Assembly (NCBI GenBank): GCA_001507935.1
Contig: LGET01000033.1
Coordinates: forward strand, 1 to 11,692
Origin: Thermococcales archaeon 44_46
GTDB taxonomy: Archaea > Methanobacteriota_B > Thermococci > Thermococcales > Thermococcaceae
DNA length: 11,692 bases
Reading direction: 5' to 3'
Of this stretch, positions 5,826 to 10,924 are shown piece after piece. Position 1 is the stretch's first letter. Each line of letters begins with the position of its first letter. A model generated the notes under the pieces. The model saw only the letters and a list, made by a program, of their open reading frames with translations, made no database searches and was not told where the DNA came from. The translations under genes and the position numbers were made by a program.

Positions 5826-7133
5826 ATGAAAAGAACAGTAACACTCAAACTCCAGCCCTCAAAAGGGCAGGAGAAAATCCTCCTCGAGTTAGCCCAAGCC
5901 ACCGCAGTAATCTGGAACAAAATCAATTACGAGCGGTTAAAACAGTTCAAAGAATTCGGCAAGATAGACTTTGGAACAACAGAAAAAGAAGCCTATCACA
6001 CGTTCAAGGACTGGGTTGGCGGCTCAACAGTACAACAACTGGCAAGAAAGAATGCTGAAGCTTGGCGTAGTTTCTTCTCCCTACTCAAGAAGAAAAAGAA
6101 CGGTGAACTGCCAGACTGGTTCAAACCACAACCACCAAAATTCGTCAAGGAGGAGAATGGAGGAAAACTCTTCATTATTCCACTCAGGAACGACCAGTAT
6201 AAAATTGAAAACAACACTATCGAACTGAGGAGGCTTGGAAAGTTCGGAAGGCTAAAAATTCAATTTAAAGGAAGAACACACTTGAAGGGCAAGCAGGGGA
6301 GGTTAGAGATTATCTACAATGAAGCAAGACACAAATGGTACGCTCACGTTAGCTATACTGTTGAGGAAAAACTAACTAGCGAGGAGTGGGTAGAAGTCCC
6401 GAGACAACCAAAGGGCAACCTAACAGCGGGTATAGACTTGGGTGTGAACAATTTAATAGCCGTTTACGTTGAGAATGGTGAGGCTTTTCTCGTTAATGGA
6501 AGACTGCTCAAAAGCATTGCCTTCTACTGGCAAAAACGTATTGCAGATTACCAGTCAAAACTCAACAGGAGCGGAGCCAAAACGAGTAGAAGGCTGAAAA
6601 GAATACACCAAAAGGCAAAACTTCAAGCGAGGCACTACATTAACACTGCTGTTAGACAGACGGTTGAAAGGCTTTACGAGATGGGCGTTTCTAAAATTGT
6701 AGTTGGTTATCCAGAGGGTATTGCAAGAAACTCTGACAAGGGCAGAAAGCAAAATTTTGTCCTCTCCCACGTGTGGCGGTTCAACACGGTCATTCAAAGA
6801 CTGAAAGAAGTTGCTGAAGAATTTGGTATTTCCGTTATTGTTGTGGATGAGGCTTTCACGTCTCAAACGTGCCCTCTCTGTGGTCAACGCCACTCTAATG
6901 GTAGGATTTTTAGGGGTTTATTCAAGTGCCGCAGGGAGGGCGTTGTAATGAATGCTGACCTTGTAGGTGCTTTCAACATTTTGAAGAAGATTAAAACGAT
7001 AACCCCGAGCCTTCCCGCTTTGGCTGGAGGTAGGGGTAATGGGGGGAAGACCCTCCCCGAGGGGTCGAAGACCCGCTTTAACTTGGGTCTAAATGAGACT
7101 CCTCAAACCTCCCTGCCAATGGTGAGGGGCTAA
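5826..7133 (+). CDS. tnpB: TnpB, IS605 OrfB-family RNA-guided nuclease (copy 1)
   Basis: This 435-residue protein has the N-terminal OrfB domain (MKRTVTLKLQPSKGQ, ALIWNK-like AVIWNKINYERL), then a RuvC fold. RuvC-I is GIDLGVNNL with Asp204. RuvC-III is NADLVGAFNIL with Asp378. The zinc-ribbon remnant is CPLCGQRH...FKC (Cys349, Cys352, Cys368), with the fourth usual Cys absent. The usual RuvC-II glutamate position holds Gly294 (IVVGYPEGI). Glu297 or Glu342 (VVDEAFTSQTC) may substitute. TnpB proteins use an RNA derived from the element's right end to cleave matching DNA next to a TAM, which helps retain the element. The start is ATG 5826, with a TATA box (ATTTTTAAA, about 5786-5794) and a short GAGG leader. 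The last 45 or so codons are GC-rich and probably overlap the guide RNA. The reading frame is intact. Confidence 0.92.
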   Translation: MKRTVTLKLQPSKGQEKILLELAQATAVIWNKINYERLKQFKEFGKIDFGTTEKEAYHTFKDWVGGSTVQQLARKNAEAWRSFFSLLKKKKNGELPDWFKPQPPKFVKEENGGKLFIIPLRNDQYKIENNTIELRRLGKFGRLKIQFKGRTHLKGKQGRLEIIYNEARHKWYAHVSYTVEEKLTSEEWVEVPRQPKGNLTAGIDLGVNNLIAVYVENGEAFLVNGRLLKSIAFYWQKRIADYQSKLNRSGAKTSRRLKRIHQKAKLQARHYINTAVRQTVERLYEMGVSKIVVGYPEGIARNSDKGRKQNFVLSHVWRFNTVIQRLKEVAEEFGISVIVVDEAFTSQTCPLCGQRHSNGRIFRGLFKCRREGVVMNADLVGAFNILKKIKTITPSLPALAGGRGNGGKTLPEGSKTRFNLGLNETPQTSLPMVRG

Positions 7134-7170
7134 GATAAACCCTCGCTCCTCACGGTGGGGAGGAGGTCAG
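7040..7170 (+). ncRNA. Candidate omega (right-end) guide RNA of TnpB copy 1
   Basis: In known TnpB systems the guide RNA is processed from the 3' end of the tnpB transcript through the right end, and the guide begins just beyond. Here that stretch is unusually GC-rich and full of stems: GACCC 7049-7053 with GGGTC 7062-7066; GACCC 7070-7074 with GGGTC 7085-7089; GAGGG 7124-7128 with CCCTC 7140-7144, whose loop holds the tnpB stop codon; and CTCCTC 7146-7151 with GAGGAG 7160-7165. The guide would start at about 7171. The 5' limit is a guess. Confidence 0.5.
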
Positions 7171-7173
7171 CTC

Positions 7174-7734
7174 TTATTTTATTTTAAACAAATCTGAGCG
7201 AGTTATTATTCCCACGGGTTTGCCTTCTCTGTTCTGGACTATAACTGCCGGATGCTCTTCGAGGAGGTACTTTACAACTTCAATGCTTTCATCCTCATTT
7301 ATTATTGGAAAAGGCTCGTCCATGATCTCCATAACCTTCTTTGAAAGCAAGTCTTCATATTCAAAGCTCTTCCTAACGAGAGTCTTTTCCGTAACAGAAC
7401 CGACCACCTTGTTGCCTGCTATTACGGGAACTTGGGAAATGTTGTGCTTGTTCATCAGCCTAACAACGGTTTCAACCGTTTCATATGGTTTGACCCCTAT
7501 TATGGGAGAAGACATTATTTCCTTGGCCCTAAATCGAGCCTTTTTACACTCAGCCAAAGCCTGGAGAATTCGATTGAAAGTAGATAATCTAGGATCAACT
7601 TTACCGCTTTCAAGTTTTGCTATATAAGCCTGCGTAACCCCCGCTTTTTCCGCAAGCTCTTCTTGTGTTATACCGAGTTCCTTTCTAAGCTTCTTTATTT
7701 CCCGTGGGTCGATGGGCTTGGGGATGATAACCAT
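7174..7734 (-). CDS. HTH (XRE-type) transcription regulator with two CBS domains
   Basis: The 186-residue protein starts with an XRE/Cro-type helix-turn-helix at about 10-62 (REIKKLRKELGITQEELAEKAGVTQAYIAKLESGKVDPRLSTFNRI). It continues with a CBS pair, at about 70-125 (AKEIMSSPIIGVKPYETVETVVRLMNKHNISQVPV...) and about 133-186 (KVMEIMDEPFPII...PVGIITRSDLFKIK). CBS pairs usually bind adenine nucleotides or SAM, so this is probably a ligand-responsive cytosolic DNA-binding protein, common in Thermococcales. GGTGG lies 6 bases before ATG 7734. Its TATA box lies within a 17-bp palindrome (7762-7778), which suggests autoregulation. It is divergent from the queE operon, whose TATA box is flanked by another inverted repeat that it might also control. 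The stop codon is only about 3 bases from the right end of the convergent insertion element. Confidence 0.9.
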   Translation of the reverse strand: MVIIPKPIDPREIKKLRKELGITQEELAEKAGVTQAYIAKLESGKVDPRLSTFNRILQALAECKKARFRAKEIMSSPIIGVKPYETVETVVRLMNKHNISQVPVIAGNKVVGSVTEKTLVRKSFEYEDLLSKKVMEIMDEPFPIINEDESIEVVKYLLEEHPAVIVQNREGKPVGIITRSDLFKIK

Positions 7735-7761
7735 AAATAACCACCAGTTATTAATGCAGCC

Positions 7762-7778
7762 AAAGTTTTAAAAACTTT
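7762..7778 (-). promoter_or_regulatory. 17-bp palindrome containing the HTH-CBS gene's TATA box
   Basis: AAAGTTTT, one central A, AAAACTTT: perfect 8-bp arms. On the minus strand the core TTTTTAAAAC serves as a TATA box and predicts transcription from about 7745, just before the GGTGG ribosome-binding site. It is a plausible autoregulatory operator for a dimeric HTH protein, though AT-rich palindromes can also arise from TATA symmetry. Confidence 0.45.
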
Positions 7779-7782
7779 AGTA

Positions 7783-7847
7783 GGGGGGCGTTAGGGATGT
7801 CGCCCCCCTGGGGGTCCCGAGGTCATCGCAACCCAATACTCCTCGGG
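7783..7847. other. GC-rich element with two perfect stems (possible ncRNA)
   Basis: GGGGGGCG (7783-7790) pairs perfectly with CGCCCCCC (7801-7808) around a 10-base loop. CCCGAGG (7816-7822) pairs perfectly with CCTCGGG (7841-7847) around an 18-base loop. Such GC density in an otherwise AT-rich intergenic stretch is a recognised sign of stable ncRNA in hyperthermophiles. It lies between the two divergent promoters, so it is in neither leader. No ACA box or C/D box set was found, and the strand is undetermined. On the minus strand the second loop ends GCGATGA next to the stem, vaguely like a K-loop. Confidence 0.4.
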
Positions 7848-7860
7848 CAATAAATATTAG

Positions 7861-7885
7861 CCCTAAAGACTTATAACCCTTAGGG
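7861..7885 (+). promoter_or_regulatory. queE-operon promoter: TATA box centred in a CCCTAA/TTAGGG inverted repeat
   Basis: The TATA box CTTATAA (7870-7876) predicts transcription from about 7898, just before AAGGTG (7900-7905) and ATG 7912. CCCTAA (7861-7866) and TTAGGG (7880-7885) are perfect inverted arms with a 13-base spacer whose centre (7873) is exactly the TATA centre. This geometry is expected for a repressor that blocks TBP. Another TTAGGG lies at 7791-7796. Confidence 0.6.
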
Positions 7886-7911
7886 AATGATGAATCTTCA
7901 AGGTGTAAAGT

Positions 7912-8412
7912 ATGGCTGGAACGGTAAGTAAAGTAGTTAGATTCACCAATGAAGAGGAGTTTTTGGAGGATATGGAAGAGGCTATGGAAAGGTTCACATA
8001 TCTCGCGAGCAGATACGGAGTCAACGTCATAGAGGGAGTTCTCCTATGGGATTATGTGGGTATAAGGGACGAAGAAGGCGTGAAGATTTTCAGGGTTGGG
8101 GAGTTCCCATACGTAGAGGGGACGCTTAAAGTTGATTTGGAAACCCTAAGAACCCTTGAGAGGTACTTTGACGAGATGGAGAGCAAATGGGAGGACTTAA
8201 CGACGGATGAGATAAACTATTTCGTTAAGATGCTTAACGAAGCCCTGGGAGAGGAAAGGGTTTACTATGAAGCCTATGACCTTGGCTTGGATAGAGACGA
8301 GGCTTACATAATTCTTAATATAAAGGGTCTCTATTACTTAGAGAACGTTGTAGACGCCGAAGATAGACATGTTCTGGAAGAGGCTGTCTCTATTTTGATG
8401 AAGTACGTGTAG
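7912..8412 (+). CDS. Hypothetical acidic protein, first gene of the queE operon
   Basis: This 166-residue protein is not one I recognise. AAGGTG (7900-7905) lies 6 bases before ATG 7912. The protein is soluble, acidic and mixed alpha/beta, with no Cys cluster or catalytic motif that I can name. It has an N-terminal helix (EEEFLEDMEEAMERFTYLASRYG), strands rich in Tyr and Val (VIEGVLLWDYVGIRDEEGVKIFRV), a mid helix (LRTLERYFDEMESKW) and a C-terminal helix (DRHVLEEAVSILMKYV). Its TAG stop overlaps the ribosome-binding site of the next gene, and that gene's stop in turn overlaps queE's, so all three are probably co-transcribed and translationally coupled. The context hints at a role alongside deazaguanine or archaeosine metabolism, but that rests on neighbourhood alone. 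Confidence 0.85.
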   Translation: MAGTVSKVVRFTNEEEFLEDMEEAMERFTYLASRYGVNVIEGVLLWDYVGIRDEEGVKIFRVGEFPYVEGTLKVDLETLRTLERYFDEMESKWEDLTTDEINYFVKMLNEALGEERVYYEAYDLGLDRDEAYIILNIKGLYYLENVVDAEDRHVLEEAVSILMKYV

Positions 8413-8421
8413 GTGAGGGAA

Positions 8422-8670
8422 ATGCTGTTTAAGAAAAAGGGGCTCTTTACCGTTAGCGATGCTATGAAGGTCATAGAAATAGCAAGCAAAGAGGATCCGA
8501 GGGAGATCATTATTATGTGCGAGGCTATTGATGAAGAAGCAAAAAGAAGACTTTGGGACTACGCTAGAGGAGTAGAGCTTATGGCAGATCTAACTGGAGA
8601 AAATAGAAGCGTCAAGATTGAAATACTTGAAGGATACGTGAGTGACAAGGTGAGAGGCATAGAGCTTTAG
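8422..8670 (+). CDS. Small hypothetical protein, second gene of the queE operon
   Basis: The frame is open from GTG 8413, but ATG 8422 is preferred. GGTGAGGG (8412-8419) acts as its ribosome-binding site and would itself be part of the coding sequence if GTG were used. This gives 82 residues starting MLFKKKGLFTVSDAMKVIE. The sequence is alpha/beta: a helix SDAMKVIEIASKE, a strand REIIIMCEA, a helix EEAKRRLWDYARGVELMADL, and a strand SVKIEILEGYV. This could be a small ferredoxin-like or nucleotide-metabolism accessory fold, but I recognise no family. It has one Cys (in IIIMCEA). Tight packing between its neighbours (start 9 bases after the previous stop; its TAG overlaps the GGTGAT site of queE) indicates co-expression. 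Confidence 0.8.
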   Translation: MLFKKKGLFTVSDAMKVIEIASKEDPREIIIMCEAIDEEAKRRLWDYARGVELMADLTGENRSVKIEILEGYVSDKVRGIEL

Positions 8671-8678
8671 GTGATTCC

Positions 8679-9434
8679 ATGTTCTTAGCTGAAATCTTCA
8701 ACAGCTGGCAAGGAGAAGGGGGAAGCATAGAGGGAAGTGCCTTTGGTAAAAGGCAGATTTTTGTTAGATTCGCTGGCTGTGACCTTAGATGCATCTGGTG
8801 CGACTCCGCAAGCTATATACTCGCTTCTAACGTTCCAAAGTGGCGCTACGAAGTGAAGCCTTTTACTGGAAAGTTTGAATACAAGCCCAACCCGGCAAAG
8901 CTTGAAGAAGTCGTTGATGTTATCTTAAAGCTGGATACCGGAGATATACACTCAATAAGCTACACCGGCGGCGAGCCAACTCTGCAGACAAAGAACCTCT
9001 ACGCCCTCATGGAGAGGATGCACGATTTGGGATTTAAAAACTTCTTAGAGACCAATGGGAGCAAGCCGGAGAGAATAGGAGAAGTTGCCCATCTTGTAGA
9101 TTACGCGAGTGTTGATATAAAAGATGAAACCGCCAAAGCAAGTGAAAATTGGCGAGAGCTGGTGCTCAGAGAGGTGGAGAGCATTAGGATACTTAAGAAA
9201 GCAGGGGCAAAGACTTATGCAAAGCTCGTGGTCACAAAAGACACAAAAGAAGAAAATGTGAGATGGTACGCAGAGCTGTTGAAAAACTTAGCCCCCCTTG
9301 CCATACAGCCCAAAGAACCGATTGATATTTCCCAACATCAGCTTATGAGGCTTTACAACATCGCTGCAAAGATAATGGGAAGAGAAAACGTTGGTTTAAG
9401 CTTTCAGGTGCATAAATATCTGAACGTCCTTTGA
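8679..9434 (+). CDS. queE: 7-carboxy-7-deazaguanine synthase (radical SAM), QueE
   Basis: The 251-residue protein has the radical-SAM cluster motif C34-x3-C38-x2-C41 in RFAGCDLRCIWCD, which is the standard CX3CX2C spacing. It also has the SAM-binding GGEP at 97-100 (YTGGEPTLQ) and the N-terminal EIFNSWQGEGGSIEGSAFGKRQIFVR, typical of QueE, where the substrate site is formed. The enzyme converts 6-carboxy-5,6,7,8-tetrahydropterin to 7-carboxy-7-deazaguanine with SAM, a 4Fe-4S cluster and Mg2+. In archaea this leads to preQ0 and archaeosine at tRNA position 15, which stabilises tRNA at high temperature. GGTGAT (8670-8675) lies 3 bases before ATG 8679 and overlaps the preceding stop. The insert between C41 and GGEP (NVPKWRYEVKPFTGKFEYK) is an archaeal-type loop. 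It is the last gene of a three-gene operon, followed by the second tnpB element. Confidence 0.93.
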   Translation: MFLAEIFNSWQGEGGSIEGSAFGKRQIFVRFAGCDLRCIWCDSASYILASNVPKWRYEVKPFTGKFEYKPNPAKLEEVVDVILKLDTGDIHSISYTGGEPTLQTKNLYALMERMHDLGFKNFLETNGSKPERIGEVAHLVDYASVDIKDETAKASENWRELVLREVESIRILKKAGAKTYAKLVVTKDTKEENVRWYAELLKNLAPLAIQPKEPIDISQHQLMRLYNIAAKIMGRENVGLSFQVHKYLNVL

Positions 9435-9532
9435 GATGAATTTTTAGGGATTTGGAGTGGATAGTGGGTTTGGGAATTAATCTCACAAGCAGTAGAGCGA
9501 AACTATTTTAAAGCCTAAAAATAATACTACAG

Positions 9533-10852
9533 ATGATGATAAAAAGAACAGTGACGGTGAAGCTCCAACCTTCAAAAGGGCAAGAGAAAGTTCTATTCGA
9601 GTTAGCCCACGCTACCGCTCTAATTTGGAACAAGCTCAACTATGATAGGCTAAAACAGTTCAAAGAATTCGGAAAAATAGACTTTCTCGGAACTCAACAG
9701 GAAGCTTATTATCAGTTCAAAGATTGGATTGGCGGTTCTACCGTCCAAACTCTGGCTAGGAAAAATGCTGAGGCTTGGAGAAGTTTCTTTATCCTGTTGA
9801 AAAAGAAAAAGAACGGTGAGCTTCCTGAATGGTTCAAACCAAAACCACCAACTTTCATCAGAGAAGAAAACGGTAAAAAACTCTTCATAATCCCGTTGAG
9901 AAACGACCAGTACCGGATTGAGGAGAATGTTTTAGAATTTAGGAGACTCGGAAAGTTTGGAAGGCTTAAAATACAGTTCAAGGGGAGAATACACTTGAAG
10001 GGTAAACAAGGACGCTTAGAAATCCAGTACGACTCTGTTAGGAAAAAGTGGTATGCTCACATTAGTTATACAGTAGAAGAAAGACTTTACAGTGAAAACT
10101 GGGAAAAACTCCCGAGAGAGTCCTTGGGCAACCTTTCCGCTGGCATAGACCTTGGGGTAAACAATTTGATGGCCATTTACGTGGAAAGCGGGGAAAGTTT
10201 TTTGGTGAACGGAAGACCTCTCAAGTCAATAGCCTTCTACTGGCGGAAGAAGATAGCCGATTACCAGTCCAAACTCAACAGTTCGGGCTGTAAGAGGAGT
10301 AAAAAGCTCTCAAGAATGCACCAAAAAGCAAAACTTCAGACAAAACACTACATCAACACTGCCGTTAGGCAAACTATTGAGAAACTCCACCAAATGGGTG
10401 TTTCCAGAATTGTGGTTGGCTATCCTAAGGGCATCAGTAGGAACTCTGATAAGGGTAGAAGGCAGAATTACCTCCTCTCTCACATTTGGAGGTTTAATTA
10501 TCTTCTTAAACGCTTGAGGGAAGTCTCGGAAGAGTATGGTATTTCCGTTATTGTCGTGAATGAGGCTTTCACTTCTCAAACCTGCCCTCTCTGTGGCCAA
10601 CGCCATAAGAACGCTCGCTTTGTTAGAGGTTTGTTTAAGTGCCACAGGGAGGGCATTGTAATGAATGCAGACTTGGTTGGAGCGTTCAACATCTTAAGAA
10701 AGGCTGTAAAAACCATAACCCCGAGCCTGCCGGATTTGACGGCGGGTAGGGGTAATCGGGGCAAGGCCGTCCCAGAGGGGTTTGAGGAACTCGATTCGAT
10801 TCGGGTTCTGGTGAAGACCCCTCAAACCTTCCCGTCATTGGCGAGGGGTTAA
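9533..10852 (+). CDS. tnpB: TnpB, IS605 OrfB-family RNA-guided nuclease (copy 2)
   Basis: This 439-residue intact protein is colinear with copy 1 from end to end but differs at many positions, so the two diverged long ago or arrived separately. RuvC-I is GIDLGVNNL (Asp206) and RuvC-III is NADLVGAFNIL (Asp380). Zinc-binding Cys are 351, 354 and 370 (CPLCGQRH, FKCHREG). The usual RuvC-II glutamate position is Gly296 (IVVGYPKGI). The YPEG glutamate of copy 1 is Lys299 here, while Glu344 in VVNEAFTSQTC is kept. Starts at ATG 9533 or 9536 are equivalent. A TATA-like CTATTTTAAAG (9503-9513) predicts transcription from about 9533, so the mRNA may be leaderless. The C-terminal 45 residues diverge most from copy 1, consistent with overlap with an RNA structure. 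A nuclease role is inferred from family; activity depends on whether Glu344 can replace the missing residue. Confidence 0.9.
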   Translation: MMIKRTVTVKLQPSKGQEKVLFELAHATALIWNKLNYDRLKQFKEFGKIDFLGTQQEAYYQFKDWIGGSTVQTLARKNAEAWRSFFILLKKKKNGELPEWFKPKPPTFIREENGKKLFIIPLRNDQYRIEENVLEFRRLGKFGRLKIQFKGRIHLKGKQGRLEIQYDSVRKKWYAHISYTVEERLYSENWEKLPRESLGNLSAGIDLGVNNLMAIYVESGESFLVNGRPLKSIAFYWRKKIADYQSKLNSSGCKRSKKLSRMHQKAKLQTKHYINTAVRQTIEKLHQMGVSRIVVGYPKGISRNSDKGRRQNYLLSHIWRFNYLLKRLREVSEEYGISVIVVNEAFTSQTCPLCGQRHKNARFVRGLFKCHREGIVMNADLVGAFNILRKAVKTITPSLPDLTAGRGNRGKAVPEGFEELDSIRVLVKTPQTFPSLARG

Positions 10853-10875
10853 CCCTCACGGCGGGAAGGAGGTCA
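10745..10875 (+). ncRNA. Candidate omega (right-end) guide RNA of TnpB copy 2
   Basis: This stretch is equivalent to 7040-7170 of copy 1. A 9-bp perfect long-range stem joins GGTTTGAGG (10779-10787) and CCTCAAACC (10820-10828). GAGGG (10843-10847) pairs with CCCTC (10853-10857) around GTTAA, placing the tnpB stop codon in the hairpin, as in copy 1. The guide would begin at about 10876. The 5' limit is a guess. Confidence 0.45.
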
Positions 10876-10924
10876 GGTAGATTGGCCTTTGGGGTACTGA
10901 TGCCCGGGATCGACGAAGCTGAGC

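Larger units (their letters stand above)
5720..7170 (+). mobile_element. IS200/IS605-type element with tnpB only (copy 1)
   Basis: The left end carries a stem of 8 base pairs (5723-5730 with 5735-5742, loop TTCA, one G-T pair) typical of the subterminal hairpins of this superfamily. The right end begins with AACCCTCGC (7138-7146), which repeats AACCCTCGC of the left end (5720-5728), and finishes about GGAGGTCAG (7162-7170). Copy 2 shares that right-end tail, and this sets the boundary. No tnpA (Y1 transposase) is present, so movement would need a TnpA elsewhere, as in IS1341-type elements. The element sits between the secreted protein gene and the 3' end of the HTH-CBS gene without disrupting either. 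Exact ends are estimates, since these elements make no target duplications. Confidence 0.8.
9476..10875 (+). mobile_element. IS200/IS605-type element with tnpB only (copy 2), left end eroded
   Basis: Similarity to copy 1 appears to begin near TTAAT at about 9478 (aligned with TTAATT downstream of copy 1's left hairpin) and continues through the TATA region and gene to the shared GGAGGTCAG tail ending at 10875. No left-end hairpin like that of copy 1 is visible in 9435-9500. The right end has AACCCTCAC (10851-10859), matching AACCCTCGC of copy 1. Without a left end the element is probably immobile, although tnpB and the candidate guide RNA remain intact. It lies between queE and the 3' end of the convergent acetyltransferase gene. 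Confidence 0.65.

Noticed and set aside
7791..7885. TTAGGG copies as telomere-like or CRISPR-like repeats
   Set aside because: Only three hexamers in mixed orientation with unequal spacing. They fit an operator half-site better than an array.
7887..7893. ATGATGA as a C box of a second C/D sRNA
   Set aside because: It is a perfect C-box string, but no D' or D box (CTGA) follows at proper distance. It lies between the promoter and start of the 7912 gene.
9531..9540. GATGATGAT at the start of the second tnpB as a C box
   Set aside because: It is the start codon region (tandem ATG) and no D box follows at sRNA spacing.
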